The notes: generated by a model not told the origin, from the letters alone. A DNA stretch of 64,000 nt from DATFVA01 sp963747755 (GCA_963747755.1 CAVVGK010000011.1:372001-436000), one strand, 5' to 3'; shown: positions 42,327-51,888, numbered from the stretch's first letter. Numbers and translations: made by a program.

Positions 42327-43927
42327 ATGCAATTAAAATTATTTGAACAGGGAGAATTCCTAAATATTAAAGAAGCTAGCCTCTGGGCATCAACCCATAT
42401 AGGTAGAACAGTAACAACAGCAAACATTTTCTATCTGATTAATTATGGACGTATTCGTAGTTATGGTCAAAATGGAAATACTTTGGTGTCTAAAAAGGAA
42501 TTGGTCGAGTACTATAAATCCTACAACGGAAGTAGAGAAATACACTTTAAGAATAAATTAGGAGATGATTTAAATTGGGCATTATCATTTGATCAATACA
42601 GAGAAGTAGATACAACCAAACATGTACATCGATTACATCCCTATAAAGGTAAATTTATTCCTCAGTTGGTTGAATATTTTCTCGATAGGCATACTGATGA
42701 ATTTAAGAGAGAAGTATATTTTAAAAAGGACGACATTATCCTTGATCCTTTTTGTGGAAGCGGAACAACTCTTGTCCAGGCAAATGAATTAGGTATGCAT
42801 GCTATAGGAATTGATATCTCTTATTTTAATTCGTTTATTTCTAATTGTAAGATAGATCAATATGACGTTGATGACGTAAAACAAAAGACAAATATTATTA
42901 CGCTGGAATTAAAAAAATTTCTGAATCAACATTTAACTTTGGAATTTGAAGAGGAATTACTAAAAGAATTAAATTTATTTAACAATAAATATTTTCCTTC
43001 CCCTGGTTATAGATATAAGTTAAATAATGGACAAATAAATGAACGAGAATATGGGATCGAAAAGGAAAAAGAATTCTTAGTGATTTATCAGAAACTTGTA
43101 AAAAAATATGAAATAATTTTAAGGCAAGAACAGTCTGAAAATTTTCTTGAGAAATGGTTTTTGAAGCATGTCAAGGACGAAATCGATTTTATTTATTCAA
43201 AAATAAAATATTTAAAAATAGTAATACCAAAGAATTACTAAAATTAATTTTAAGTAGGACAATACGTTCTTGTAGGGCAACTACTCATTCAGATCTTGCT
43301 ACTTTAATTGAACCTATAAATAGCACATATTATTGTCATAAACATGGGAAAATTTGCAAGCCATTATTTTCGATATTGAGATGGTGGGAGACTTATACAA
43401 AAGATACGATTGAAAGAATTGGTGAATTTAACCGCTATAGGACAAAATCCCATCAATTGTGTTTGACAGGTGATAGCAGGAATATTGCCATTTTAGATGA
43501 GCTAGAAAAAACAGACAAAACTTTGGCTTCTCTGGTCAGTAAGCAAAAAATAAATGGCATTTTTTCCAGCCCACCCTATGTTGGTTTAATAGATTATCAT
43601 GAACAACATGCTTATGCATATGATTTATTTGGATTCCCAAGAAAGGACGAACTTGAAACAGGTCCTCTTTTTAAGGGAAGAGGAAGAAATGCACGTGAAG
43701 ATTATGTCGCAAGCATAGCTCAGGTTTTAATAAACTCAAAGAAATATCTTGCAGCAGATTATAATATTTTTCTTGTAGCAAATGATAAATCTAACCTATA
43801 TCCCATAATTGCTGAAAAAGCTGGACTAAAGATAGTTCAACAATTTAAACGCCGGGTTTTAAATAGGACGGAAAAGGACAAAACCGCTTATTCAGAAATT
43901 GTTTTTCATCTTAAAGAAAATGAATAA
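42327..43927 (+). CDS. DNA methyltransferase of a type II R-M system, split in two frames at a slippery site
   Basis: Frame one (42327-43241) has a helix-turn-helix/excisionase-like N-terminus (about 1-70), then HRLHPYKGKFIPQLVEYFL and the SAM-binding motif I DPFCGSGTTLVQANELG (about 137-153). Frame two (in register from 43217, to 43927) continues ELLKLILSRTIRSCRATTHSDLATL, then catalytic motif IV SSPPYVGLIDYHEQHAYAY and ends AYSEIVFHLKENE. Order motif I - long insert - SPPY fits an N4-cytosine or N6-adenine amino-methyltransferase. The frames join exactly at T TTA AAA (43211-43217), which is in phase as a -1 slippery heptamer and gives KIKYLK-NSNTKELLK. One missing A in the A5 run would give the same protein. 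The region is AT-rich (28% GC in 42901-42960, hand count). The partner endonuclease follows. Confidence 0.85.
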
Positions 43928-44013
43928 AGGATTCGAATAAGCAATAGTTAGCCAAAAATATTATTTTTTTATGCTTAACTCTCTGGGAGAACTCAACACA
44001 TCCTATAAAAAGT

Positions 44014-44958
44014 ATGTCCATATCAAATAAAATAAAACAAAATATAAGTGATGTCTTAAGAAACAGCCTACGCACAAAATTTAAGAGCCACAATCCTGAG
44101 CCAGCCTCAATGCCTTTTCATACTAGATTATTAGGTAAGGATCGGTTAGCTCTTTATCAATTTATACATTCACTTAATACAAACTTTGGAACAACAATTT
44201 TCGAACCTGTCGCTATTAAACTTGCAGAAGGCAAATTTAAGATTGCAAAAAGACAATATACAGCGGGTAAAAATATTAGTGAATCGGCATTATTCGCTAT
44301 TCAAAAAATAATAGACAATTTATCCACCGCAGAATCTTTACCGGATAAAAAACAGGAATTACAAATAATTAAAAAAGTTTGTAAGAAAGGTATAATTAGG
44401 GAGGTTCGGCCTACTAAGGTTGATTTATACTTGGAAAGTAAATCAAATGAACTTTTCTTAATCGATTTAAAGACTGCAAAACCAAATTCTGGTGAATTTA
44501 AAGGTTTTAAGCGAACCTTACTAGAATGGGCAGCCATCCAACTATATGAAAATCCCAAGGCTAATGTAAATACACTTATTGCCATTCCATATAATCCTTA
44601 CGAACCCGAGCCATACAATAGGTGGACAATGCGTGGAATGATAGACTTAGAGAATGAGCTAAAAGTTGCAAAAGAATTTTGGGATTTTATTGGTGGTCAA
44701 GGAGCATATGAAAATCTTTTAGATTGTTTCGAGAAAGTTGGGATAGAAATGCGTGAGGAGATTGATAAATATTTTTCGAGATATTTAAATAGCTATAAAT
44801 TTAATTTTACTTTGATCTCCCTAAGTATTCAGGCCCTGCCTGTTGAGGAGAACATGGTGTTCAGCGACTTTGATTATTGCTGGCCTACGCTTCATCCAGA
44901 GTTCTGCTGTTTCTTATTTTGTTTTACCGTATTTCCAGATTGTGTTTATGTCCCTTAA
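44014..44958 (+). CDS. TdeIII/MjaII-like type II restriction endonuclease
   Basis: 314 residues. The opening and core resemble what I recall of the TdeIII family (MPFHTRLLGKDRLALYQFIHSLNTNFGTTIFEPVA, 33-67). The PD-(D/E)xK nuclease centre is visible: VDLYLESKSNELFLIDLKTAKPN, with D in VDLY and D-L-K on the next strand, followed by EFKGFKRTLLEWAAIQLYENP. Family enzymes with this signature (TdeIII, MjaII) cut GGNCC; I infer but cannot verify that here. It starts 86 bp after the methyltransferase. Homology appears to end near EEIDKYFSRY (about residue 250-256). The remaining residues, from about 44820 onward, lie in DNA of ordinary composition and read antisense into the neighbouring amidohydrolase, so the native 3' end was probably lost and replaced by readthrough. 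Confidence 0.82.
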   Translation: MSISNKIKQNISDVLRNSLRTKFKSHNPEPASMPFHTRLLGKDRLALYQFIHSLNTNFGTTIFEPVAIKLAEGKFKIAKRQYTAGKNISESALFAIQKIIDNLSTAESLPDKKQELQIIKKVCKKGIIREVRPTKVDLYLESKSNELFLIDLKTAKPNSGEFKGFKRTLLEWAAIQLYENPKANVNTLIAIPYNPYEPEPYNRWTMRGMIDLENELKVAKEFWDFIGGQGAYENLLDCFEKVGIEMREEIDKYFSRYLNSYKFNFTLISLSIQALPVEENMVFSDFDYCWPTLHPEFCCFLFCFTVFPDCVYVP

Positions 44959-46029
44959 TGTCTTTAGGTTTTCAAGAGGACTGCTGTTCAAGAGAACCAT
45001 ATGGGCTTTCTTTCCGGGTTTTAGTAAGCCGACTTCTATCTTAAATGTTTTTGCAGCGTTTCCTGTGGCGGTCTTCAATATTTCAAGATTGGTCATACCT
45101 GCCTGACTGTAAATGTCTAGTTCACGCAGAAGATCATCACCGAAGTTTAGTCCGTCATTGGGAGGATCGGTGCCGGCTATGATCCTAATCCCGAGTTTGT
45201 ATAGTTTTTTTATGCCGTCTATGTTCTGTTCTTCTATAATGAAGTTCTTCTCTCCCCATTCTCTCATAAAGTCATTTTTCATAATTTCTTTCTGCTGGGG
45301 AATAAATACTGCCGTTGGAACTACAAAACATCCGCTTTCCCGAATTGTAATCCATTGCTTGTCTGTTAATACAGATCCCTCTTTGTAGCTCCACATATGC
45401 ATAAAACCATCAGGTCTGTACTTAGCTATTTCCGCCATATCGTCTGCCTTTGTTACATGCACAACAACCATATAGCCCCTGGAGTGTGCATAATTAATTA
45501 TATCTTTTATTTTCGCATAGCTTAATGTAGGCTGACCCGGATATTGAAAGTAGGAATGATTTTCCCGGATGATTTTTATGTAGTCTGCACCATGAGCGAT
45601 TCGGTTATCCACCCATTGCTGCACGGTCATTGTATCGTTAATGGTTTCCATATTAGGACTGAACTGGGTAGGATGTCCATTCGGTACTGTTGCTGCAGAA
45701 CCGGCTCCGTATAAAATTGAATACCCTGCAGAATCACGCGAGATCTTTTTCCATTCCCGCTCCCTGTCCTCAAGGCCTGTATGCATATTCAGGTTGGCAA
45801 GCATCCCGGTATTATAACTTTCCTTCATATCCTTAAGTTCGGTGATGTGAACGTGTGCGTTAACCAGTCCGGGAATCAGGAATTTCCCTGATCCGTCAAT
45901 AACAGAGTCGGAAGAAAGGGGTTTTTTACTTATAACTGCTATTGTATCTGCATTGACGGCAACATTCACGACGCCTAAATATTTTTCACCGTCGAATACG
46001 CTGACATTTATCTGCAGGCAGCCCCGGCT
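44914..46029 (-). pseudogene. Secreted amidohydrolase (imidazolonepropionase-like), 5' end missing
   Basis: Open frame 46029-44914, with only GTG 45969 (or rarer codons) as start. It encodes SRGCLQINVSVFDGEKYLGVVNVAVNADTIAVIS, then the metal-dependent amidohydrolase core: LIPGLVNAHVHI (H-x-H ligands), KIIREN with the bridging Lys, VVVHVTKADDM and HMW (His ligands), and AGTDPP with the catalytic Asp. These proteins are normally exported, with a lipoprotein or Sec signal before the V-x-V-F-D-G strand; here an in-frame TAA at 46030-46032 stands where that signal should be. The + strand at 46020-46034 (GCCCCGGCTTTACCG) resembles the REP right end CCCGGCTTTAGCCG. Its 3' end overlaps the restriction gene by 45 bp. 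The core enzyme may still be intact but unlikely to be exported. Confidence 0.75.
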
Positions 46030-46106
46030 TTACCGTGGGAATTTTTCTTCAATTTATTTTATATTGAACCTAACACTAATACCTAAAATATTCTGCGGAG
46101 AGGTTT

Positions 46107-47834
46107 ATGAAAGCTTTTGTACTGCTGTCAGTTTTTGTTCTCCTGGTTTTTTCATTTAACGTTTTTCCGCAGAACTGGGCGACTGTCGGGGGGAATAATC
46201 AGCGGAACGGACTTAGTAAAATAGTGGGTCCCGATAGCGTTAATTCGCCTGCATGGACGGTGACATCGACTTCTTCTGTGTGGGGGAATTCTGTTTTCAC
46301 TTACGGTGATAGGTTCGTTACTTCCAGGGTTTCCTTCTCTCCTTCTTATACTGCTAAGGTTGAGTGCAGAAGTTTGACTGACGGCAGCCTGCTCTGGGAT
46401 AAACAGGTTTATCCTGCGTCTATTATGTATGCGGTTGGTTTTTCGGAGTTCGCGGTTTATGCGCACGATTATTCAAATGATTCGCTCTATGCGCTCTCGC
46501 CTGCCGACGGTTCGGTGATGTGGTCGGTTTATGAGGACATGTTCGGCGGTAATTCGGGGGTTTTATTTGCCTGTAACGGCGACCCTGTTGTAAGGGGAAA
46601 ACGGCTGGATAAATACAGCGGTATGACTGTCTGGAATTATAATTATATAGTTCCTGTTGGTCCTAATGCCGGCTATGCAGCCTATGAGAATACTTTTTAT
46701 CATTATAAGGGTGCTATAAATACGGCAAAAACTGTTTTTGCTCTCGATATGGAAAGCGGTGATTTTGAGTATGAATCCATGCCGCTTGACGGTGACGCCG
46801 ATCAGGAGATGCCTCTTACGATCGGGAATGACGGCACAATTTATATCTGCAGGGACGGCGGCAATCTTATCGCTCTGGAGGATAACGGTTCCGGGTTATC
46901 TGTTAAATGGGAATATGATCCTGTTGGAACAAACCTTACGGGTAATTTCGGTTCTGATTCTGCGGGTAATGTCTATATTATTGATTCCGATGCTGTTAAA
47001 CTTTTAAGTAAGGATGACGGGAGGGTAATTGATTCTTCTGATATTAGTATTCAGTTCGGGTTTAACCCTACTATCTCCGTTGACGGCGAGGGGAAAGTTT
47101 ATATATGTAATAGCCTGGATGCCGGAGGAAAGTTCTACTGCTTCAGCAGCGATCTTAGTACGCTTATCTGGGAGCTGACTGTTCCTTATAATTATTACTG
47201 CGGCCCGACGCTTGCGAAGGACGGCACTATGATAATTATCGGTTCCGGCACCGAAATCAGAGCCTTCAGACCAAACCGTGCTTTAAAGCCTGTTGCCGAT
47301 TTTACTACTGATTCGGTTGTTATATCTGCGGGCACGGGATTGAATTTTTATGATCAGTCATCTTTTCAGCCTGCAGCCTGGCAATGGAGTTTTCCCGGCG
47401 GAACGCCTGACGCCTCCTCGGAACAGAACCCCGTAGATATTATCTATGCATCTCCGGGTGATTATGAAGTTTCGCTGGCCGTATCTAATTCTCTCGGAAC
47501 GGATACTCTGCTTAAGCAATGCTATATTACTGTACTTCCCGCGATTTCTGTTGCTGAAGAAAATCAACAGCCGGAATTCCGCCTTTCGCAGAATTACCCC
47601 AATCCCTTTAATCCTTCCACTACATTGTCGTATGAACTTTCGCGGGCCTCGTTCGTTTCTCTTAAGATTTATGATGTGCTGGGCAATGAGGTCGCATCGC
47701 TGGTTAATGAGGAGAAGCCAGTGGGGAGCTATTCGGTTCAGTTTGACGGCTCGAATCTGAGCAGCGGGGTTTATTTCTATAAAGTGACGGCCGGAAGTTT
47801 CGTCCGGGTGAGGAAGATGATGCTTCTGAGGTAA
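46107..47834 (+). CDS. Secreted quinoprotein-like propeller with PKD domain and T9SS sorting domain
   Basis: 575 residues; ATG at 46107 with GGAGAGG upstream. Signal peptide about 1-21 (NVFPQN). Residues 25-390 are PQQ/quinoprotein-like blades (DGSLLWDKQVYP, DGSVMWSVYED, GTIYICRDGGNLIAL, GKVYICNSLD, DLSTLIWELTV). About 393-475 is a PKD domain (PVADFTTDSVVISAGTGLNFYDQSS...WQWSFPGGTPD...SPGDYEVSLAVSNSLG). The T9SS domain follows (NYPNPFNPST, SGVYFYKVTAGSF, RKMMLLR). Likely exported and surface-attached; ligand unknown. Confidence 0.85.
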   Translation: MKAFVLLSVFVLLVFSFNVFPQNWATVGGNNQRNGLSKIVGPDSVNSPAWTVTSTSSVWGNSVFTYGDRFVTSRVSFSPSYTAKVECRSLTDGSLLWDKQVYPASIMYAVGFSEFAVYAHDYSNDSLYALSPADGSVMWSVYEDMFGGNSGVLFACNGDPVVRGKRLDKYSGMTVWNYNYIVPVGPNAGYAAYENTFYHYKGAINTAKTVFALDMESGDFEYESMPLDGDADQEMPLTIGNDGTIYICRDGGNLIALEDNGSGLSVKWEYDPVGTNLTGNFGSDSAGNVYIIDSDAVKLLSKDDGRVIDSSDISIQFGFNPTISVDGEGKVYICNSLDAGGKFYCFSSDLSTLIWELTVPYNYYCGPTLAKDGTMIIIGSGTEIRAFRPNRALKPVADFTTDSVVISAGTGLNFYDQSSFQPAAWQWSFPGGTPDASSEQNPVDIIYASPGDYEVSLAVSNSLGTDTLLKQCYITVLPAISVAEENQQPEFRLSQNYPNPFNPSTTLSYELSRASFVSLKIYDVLGNEVASLVNEEKPVGSYSVQFDGSNLSSGVYFYKVTAGSFVRVRKMMLLR

Positions 47835-47870
47835 TCGTAATATTTTCAATATAAAATTGTTGGAGTGTGT

Positions 47871-48389
47871 ATGAGATGTCGTTTTGGGCTTCTGCCGGTT
47901 GTACCGGTGGTATTGCTGGCTGTTTTGGCCGCTGTAAGTATGTCGTGCGGTAATGCGCCGGCACCTGAGTCTGAACAACTGGTTGGGGCGTGGAAGGGTC
48001 CGGTGCAGTTTACTGCCGGGGTGTTTGCGGAGATTAAGGACTTTGAGTTTATGCGTGTTTATAATGCCGGCGGTACGATGACGGAATCTTCTAATTATGA
48101 CGGCGTTCCTCCTACTCCTCCTGCCTATGGGGTGTGGCGGAAAGTTTCAGAGCGGCAGTATCAGTCAAGGTATCAGTTCTATTGGAATAATTTGCCGGCT
48201 TCATTTGAGGAGATGACTGAAAACGGAGGGTTTTCGCCCGGAGGCTATGGGGTGATTGATGAGGATATCACTCTGTCTGAGGATGGCAATTCCTACAAGG
48301 CTAAGATCAAAGCTGCCTTGTTTGATAAATCGGGAACCCGGGTTGACTCTGCCGAAGCGGATGCATCTGCTGAAAGGATTACACTTTAG
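47871..48389 (+). CDS. Predicted lipoprotein with lipocalin-like region
   Basis: 172 residues from the ATG at 47871 (TTGGAG 6 nt upstream). N-terminal basic MRCRFGLLPVVPVVLLAVLAAVSMSC gives a lipobox (VSMSC), Cys26 as lipid site. The mature part opens LVGAWKGPVQF...FEFMRVYNAGGTMTESSNYD, the start of a lipocalin-like calycin barrel (L-x-G-x-W ... F-x-x-x-G-x-x) found in secreted lipocalin_5-like families, continues VWRKVSERQYQSRYQFYW and ends with a strand-rich ITLSEDGNSYKAKIKAALFD. Small ligand binding is the usual role of that fold; here it is a guess. It follows the quinoprotein-like gene by 36 bp and may be in the same transcript. Confidence 0.65.
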   Translation: MRCRFGLLPVVPVVLLAVLAAVSMSCGNAPAPESEQLVGAWKGPVQFTAGVFAEIKDFEFMRVYNAGGTMTESSNYDGVPPTPPAYGVWRKVSERQYQSRYQFYWNNLPASFEEMTENGGFSPGGYGVIDEDITLSEDGNSYKAKIKAALFDKSGTRVDSAEADASAERITL

Positions 48390-48431
48390 CGATAAATTCA
48401 ATAAATTATATACGTCCTTTTATTGGGTGAA

Positions 48432-49268
48432 ATGAAAAAAGATAAAACAACGTCTCCTGCGGGAAATGCCGGCTTCAGGAGTAGGCTTTACGTGATTATT
48501 TTTGAGGCTGATACGCCCGCTGGTAAGTGGTTCGATATTGTGCTGCTCTGGGCAATCCTGCTCAGCGTCCTCGTGGTTTTTCTTGAGAGTATCGCGAAGC
48601 TCCGCATTTCTTACGGCGATATTTTTTATTACCTGGAATGGTTTTTTACAATCCTGTTTACGCTCGAGTATGCCCTCAGGATTTTCAGTACGCGCCGTCC
48701 CCTGCGCTATATCTTCAGCTTCTATGGCGTTATCGATCTGCTCGCTATTCTTCCTACCTACCTCAGCCTTGCCATCGCCGGAAGTCAGTATTTTCTGGTG
48801 ATAAGGATTCTCAGACTGCTCAGGATCTTTAGAATACTGAAGCTGACCCACATGATGCGCCAGGCATCCATACTCAGAAGGGCTCTTATAGCAAGCCGCG
48901 GTAAGATTGCCGTGTTCCTCTTCGCAGTGCTCTCGCTTATCGTTATAATCGGCGCGGTAATGTATGTTATCGAGGGACCAGAGAACGGCTTTAGCAGCAT
49001 ACCCTTCAGTATGTACTGGGCGATTGTTACCATGACTACAGTGGGCTACGGTGATATATCTCCGCAAACGCCGCTCGGCCAGATCTTTGCCTCGCTTGTG
49101 ATGATTACCGGTTACGCGATAATAGCTGTGCCTACCGGAATCGTTTCGGTGGAAATTGCTGACGCCGCCAGGAGAACTTCCGCCCGCGTCTGTCCCGAAT
49201 GCCTGAGAGAGGGCCACGACGAGGATGCTAACTTCTGTAAGTTCTGCGGTTCGCCGGTGGAGAGATGA
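48432..49268 (+). CDS. Voltage-gated-type K+ channel with C-terminal zinc ribbon
   Basis: 278 residues from the ATG at 48432. Six membrane segments as in Kv channels: S1 (WFDIVLLWAILLSVLVVFL), S4 arginine pattern VIRILRLLRIFRILKL, pore helix with selectivity filter T-V-G-Y-G-D in WAIVTMTTVGYGDISP, and S6 (IFASLVMITGYAIIAVPTGIV). After S6 comes a short linker and a zinc ribbon CPECLREGHDEDANFCKFCGSP (C-x2-C ... C-x2-C), an unusual cytoplasmic module for a K+ channel. It probably conducts K+ across the inner membrane; the ribbon may tetramerise or sense metals or redox (inference). A strong terminator follows. Confidence 0.88.
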   Translation: MKKDKTTSPAGNAGFRSRLYVIIFEADTPAGKWFDIVLLWAILLSVLVVFLESIAKLRISYGDIFYYLEWFFTILFTLEYALRIFSTRRPLRYIFSFYGVIDLLAILPTYLSLAIAGSQYFLVIRILRLLRIFRILKLTHMMRQASILRRALIASRGKIAVFLFAVLSLIVIIGAVMYVIEGPENGFSSIPFSMYWAIVTMTTVGYGDISPQTPLGQIFASLVMITGYAIIAVPTGIVSVEIADAARRTSARVCPECLREGHDEDANFCKFCGSPVER

Positions 49269-49362
49269 GTAGTCTTCCTTAAAAAGTATTCTGCTGCAAT
49301 AATTTTATCGTTTTAAGAATACCTGGTCCCTGAGAATATTCAGCTTAACGTTAATCGCGGCA

Positions 49363-49400
49363 CGGGCAGCTATTATCTGCCCGCCCCTAATTTTTTTTGA
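49363..49400 (+). terminator. Rho-independent terminator after the K+ channel gene
   Basis: CGGGCAG (49363-49369), loop CTATTAT, CTGCCCG (49377-49383), then CCCCTAA and a run of eight T. Confidence 0.85.
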
Positions 49401-49532
49401 CTCTACTGTCCCGAATTCTTTTTGTTGAACTACTACTCTATTAACCCCGCTGCTGTAAGGGAGAATCGTTCCTGCGGCGGGAGCCCATTAAGATAATTAT
49501 ACTTTCCCAAATCAGGTATAAAGGTGTTGCTG

Positions 49533-51839
49533 ATGAAATTTTTATTATATGTGCTTTTCCTGCCGCTGCTGTTTATTCAGCTCGTTTTTGCGCAGTACCC
49601 CACGGTTAATCCCGACTGGAAGTTTATACGCGCCGATAATACAGGCATAAGCGGTGACTATCACGAGGTTGTCAGAGGCGACCGGTTCGGAAATATATGG
49701 ACCGGCGGATATCTTCCTTTCTGGAGTCACGGTGCTCTCGTGCGCTTTGACGGCACTACTTTTACCAATTGGGGAACTTATTCTGAAAATTATCTTCCGG
49801 ATGACCGCGTTAGTAATATCGTATTCGATAATAATGACGGCATCTGGGTCGGTACCCAGAATGGCCTAGCTCATTCGCCCGATGGACTCAACTGGGAACA
49901 CTTTACTTCCGCCAACTCCCCCCTCCAGTACGACCTCATCCGCGGTATCGCCGTGGAGGAGGATGATGATGTGTGGGTGGTTACCAGCGAGTGGGGTAAT
50001 TCCCTCAATGGAGGCGTGGGTTATTTTAATGGGACTGACTGGACGTTCTATACTTCCTCCAATTCCAACCTGCCTACGCAAAGTCTTTCGGATATTGCGA
50101 TCGACAGGGATAATAATAAGTGGATTACCTGCAACTACGGGCTTATTAAGTACGACGGCCTCAACTGGATACTCTATACTTCTGCCAACAGCGGACTTTC
50201 CCCGGGATTCCCCCAGCAGGTAATGATTGATTCGCTCGACAGAATATGGATCTGCAATGGAAGCAATATTGATATTCTTGACGGTACTGAATGGTCCCAC
50301 ATCAATAGCTCTATCTGGCCTTCCGGGTTTCTTGCTGCTACTAACATGTATATCCGCGGTGAGAAAATGATCTTTACTGAAACTACCGGCTCGTCCAGCG
50401 TGCTCATCTACGATGGTTCAAACTGGATCCTGGAACAGACAAATTATTTCCTGGTGAGCAGCTACATCGACCAGAAAGGGAACTTCTGGGTCGCCGGGAA
50501 CGGCGTGGTCGGAAAGTTTGACGGCACACAATGGACAAATTATACACGGTATAATACGGGACTTGCGGAGAACTTCAATGAGGATGTTTTTATCGATAGT
50601 AAAAACAGGGCCTGGCTTTCAAACGGAAACGGCGGGGTGCAGGTGTTCGACTGCCCTAACTGGGAGGCTTATGGTCCCTGGAATGAAGGTCTTTTCCCGA
50701 TTCCACAGACGTATACTACTATCGGTACCGCGGCCTGCGAAGCTCCTAACGGCGATATCTGGTTTACTTATGACGGTACTTTCGGCTATGCTATACGAAT
50801 TCCCGGAGGTGATTATAAAAATTATTCTGACTGGCAGATTTTCGATAATAGTAATTCCCACCCATGGCTTCAGGAAATTGAGGAGGCTGTTGCTTCGGAT
50901 AGTATGGAGGTGTTCTTCAGGAATTATAGCGGTAATGTTTTTATGTATAGGTATTCCGATGAGTCGTGGAGCGTTTTTACTCCGGGCTCGGGACTGGTCA
51001 TGGGGGCAGCCTGCATGGGTCAGAATCATGGTGTGATGTATTTCGGCCACTATGACGGGCTTGATATTTACGATAAAGGAAACTGGAGCTACATCAGCTT
51101 CTCTACCATCGGTGTAGATATCACCCATGTATTTGATATAAAATTTGATGACGATGATAATATGTGGCTCGGTACCCAGGAGGGACTGTGGAAGTTTGAC
51201 GGGAATACATGGACAAACTGGAATACATCGAATTCCAATATAGCCGCCGATCATGTATGGGCTGTTGAGATAGATGACGCCCGTAATATTGTGTACGCCG
51301 GCGCCCATAATACCGCTATCTGGCCTTACTATGGCGGTATGTCATATTTTAACGGCACGGGAAATGAATTTACTACTTTCCTTGAAGGCTCATCTCCTAT
51401 TGCCCATAAGCAGGTTGAGGACCTCGCGCTTGATACTCTCGGCAATATATGGATACTGACGCAGTCTGAAGGAATTTCCATCTATAATCCTGACGGAGTA
51501 AAGGGATTTGAGTGCATTGATAAATCCCTGCAGACCGGCGGCTTTACCGAGGTATCCGATGAACCCGGCGCTGTGTCTGATTATTCGCTGAATCAGAATT
51601 ATCCGAACCCGTTTAATCCGTCTACTACTATCAGCTTCACGCTTCCCCGGAACTCGTATGTTTCTCTGAAGGTGTTTAATCTTCTCGGCGAGGAAGTCGC
51701 TTCCCTTGTTGCAGGAGAAATGAACCCCGGCAGTCATTCTGTTGTCTGGAATGCCGCCGATATGCCCAGCGGAATTTACATGTACAGGCTGCAGACTGAA
51801 TCCTTCACCGAAATAAAGAAGATGATTCTGATAAAGTAA
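49533..51839 (+). CDS. Secreted two-component-propeller-type protein with T9SS sorting domain
   Basis: 768 residues from the ATG at 49533 (AAGGTG upstream; GTG at 49524 is an alternative). Signal peptide about 1-21 (LVFAQ). Residues 25-670 are a long series of Reg_prop-like blades with D-x-x-x-x-I/W-x-G/T-x-x-G-L (NDGIWVGTQNGLA, NNKWITCNYGLI, DNMWLGTQEGLW, GNIWILTQSEGIS) alternating with F-D-G-x-x-W-x-x-Y/F-x-x-x-N-S (LNWEHFTSANS, TDWTFYTSSNS, NTWTNWNTSNS). These are the blades seen in HTCS sensors, but here they stand alone on a secreted protein. A T9SS domain ends it (NYPNPFNPST, SGIYMYRLQTESF, KKMILIK). The next T9SS gene starts 49 bp later. Confidence 0.85.
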   Translation: MKFLLYVLFLPLLFIQLVFAQYPTVNPDWKFIRADNTGISGDYHEVVRGDRFGNIWTGGYLPFWSHGALVRFDGTTFTNWGTYSENYLPDDRVSNIVFDNNDGIWVGTQNGLAHSPDGLNWEHFTSANSPLQYDLIRGIAVEEDDDVWVVTSEWGNSLNGGVGYFNGTDWTFYTSSNSNLPTQSLSDIAIDRDNNKWITCNYGLIKYDGLNWILYTSANSGLSPGFPQQVMIDSLDRIWICNGSNIDILDGTEWSHINSSIWPSGFLAATNMYIRGEKMIFTETTGSSSVLIYDGSNWILEQTNYFLVSSYIDQKGNFWVAGNGVVGKFDGTQWTNYTRYNTGLAENFNEDVFIDSKNRAWLSNGNGGVQVFDCPNWEAYGPWNEGLFPIPQTYTTIGTAACEAPNGDIWFTYDGTFGYAIRIPGGDYKNYSDWQIFDNSNSHPWLQEIEEAVASDSMEVFFRNYSGNVFMYRYSDESWSVFTPGSGLVMGAACMGQNHGVMYFGHYDGLDIYDKGNWSYISFSTIGVDITHVFDIKFDDDDNMWLGTQEGLWKFDGNTWTNWNTSNSNIAADHVWAVEIDDARNIVYAGAHNTAIWPYYGGMSYFNGTGNEFTTFLEGSSPIAHKQVEDLALDTLGNIWILTQSEGISIYNPDGVKGFECIDKSLQTGGFTEVSDEPGAVSDYSLNQNYPNPFNPSTTISFTLPRNSYVSLKVFNLLGEEVASLVAGEMNPGSHSVVWNAADMPSGIYMYRLQTESFTEIKKMILIK

Positions 51840-51888
51840 ACTTTGTGAATTTGTCAAACATTAAATGTATAAGTAAAACGGAATTAAA

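Noticed and set aside
49654..51459. Several overlapping open frames inside the large propeller genes
   Set aside because: They are alternate-frame shadows created by repetitive codons of the blades.
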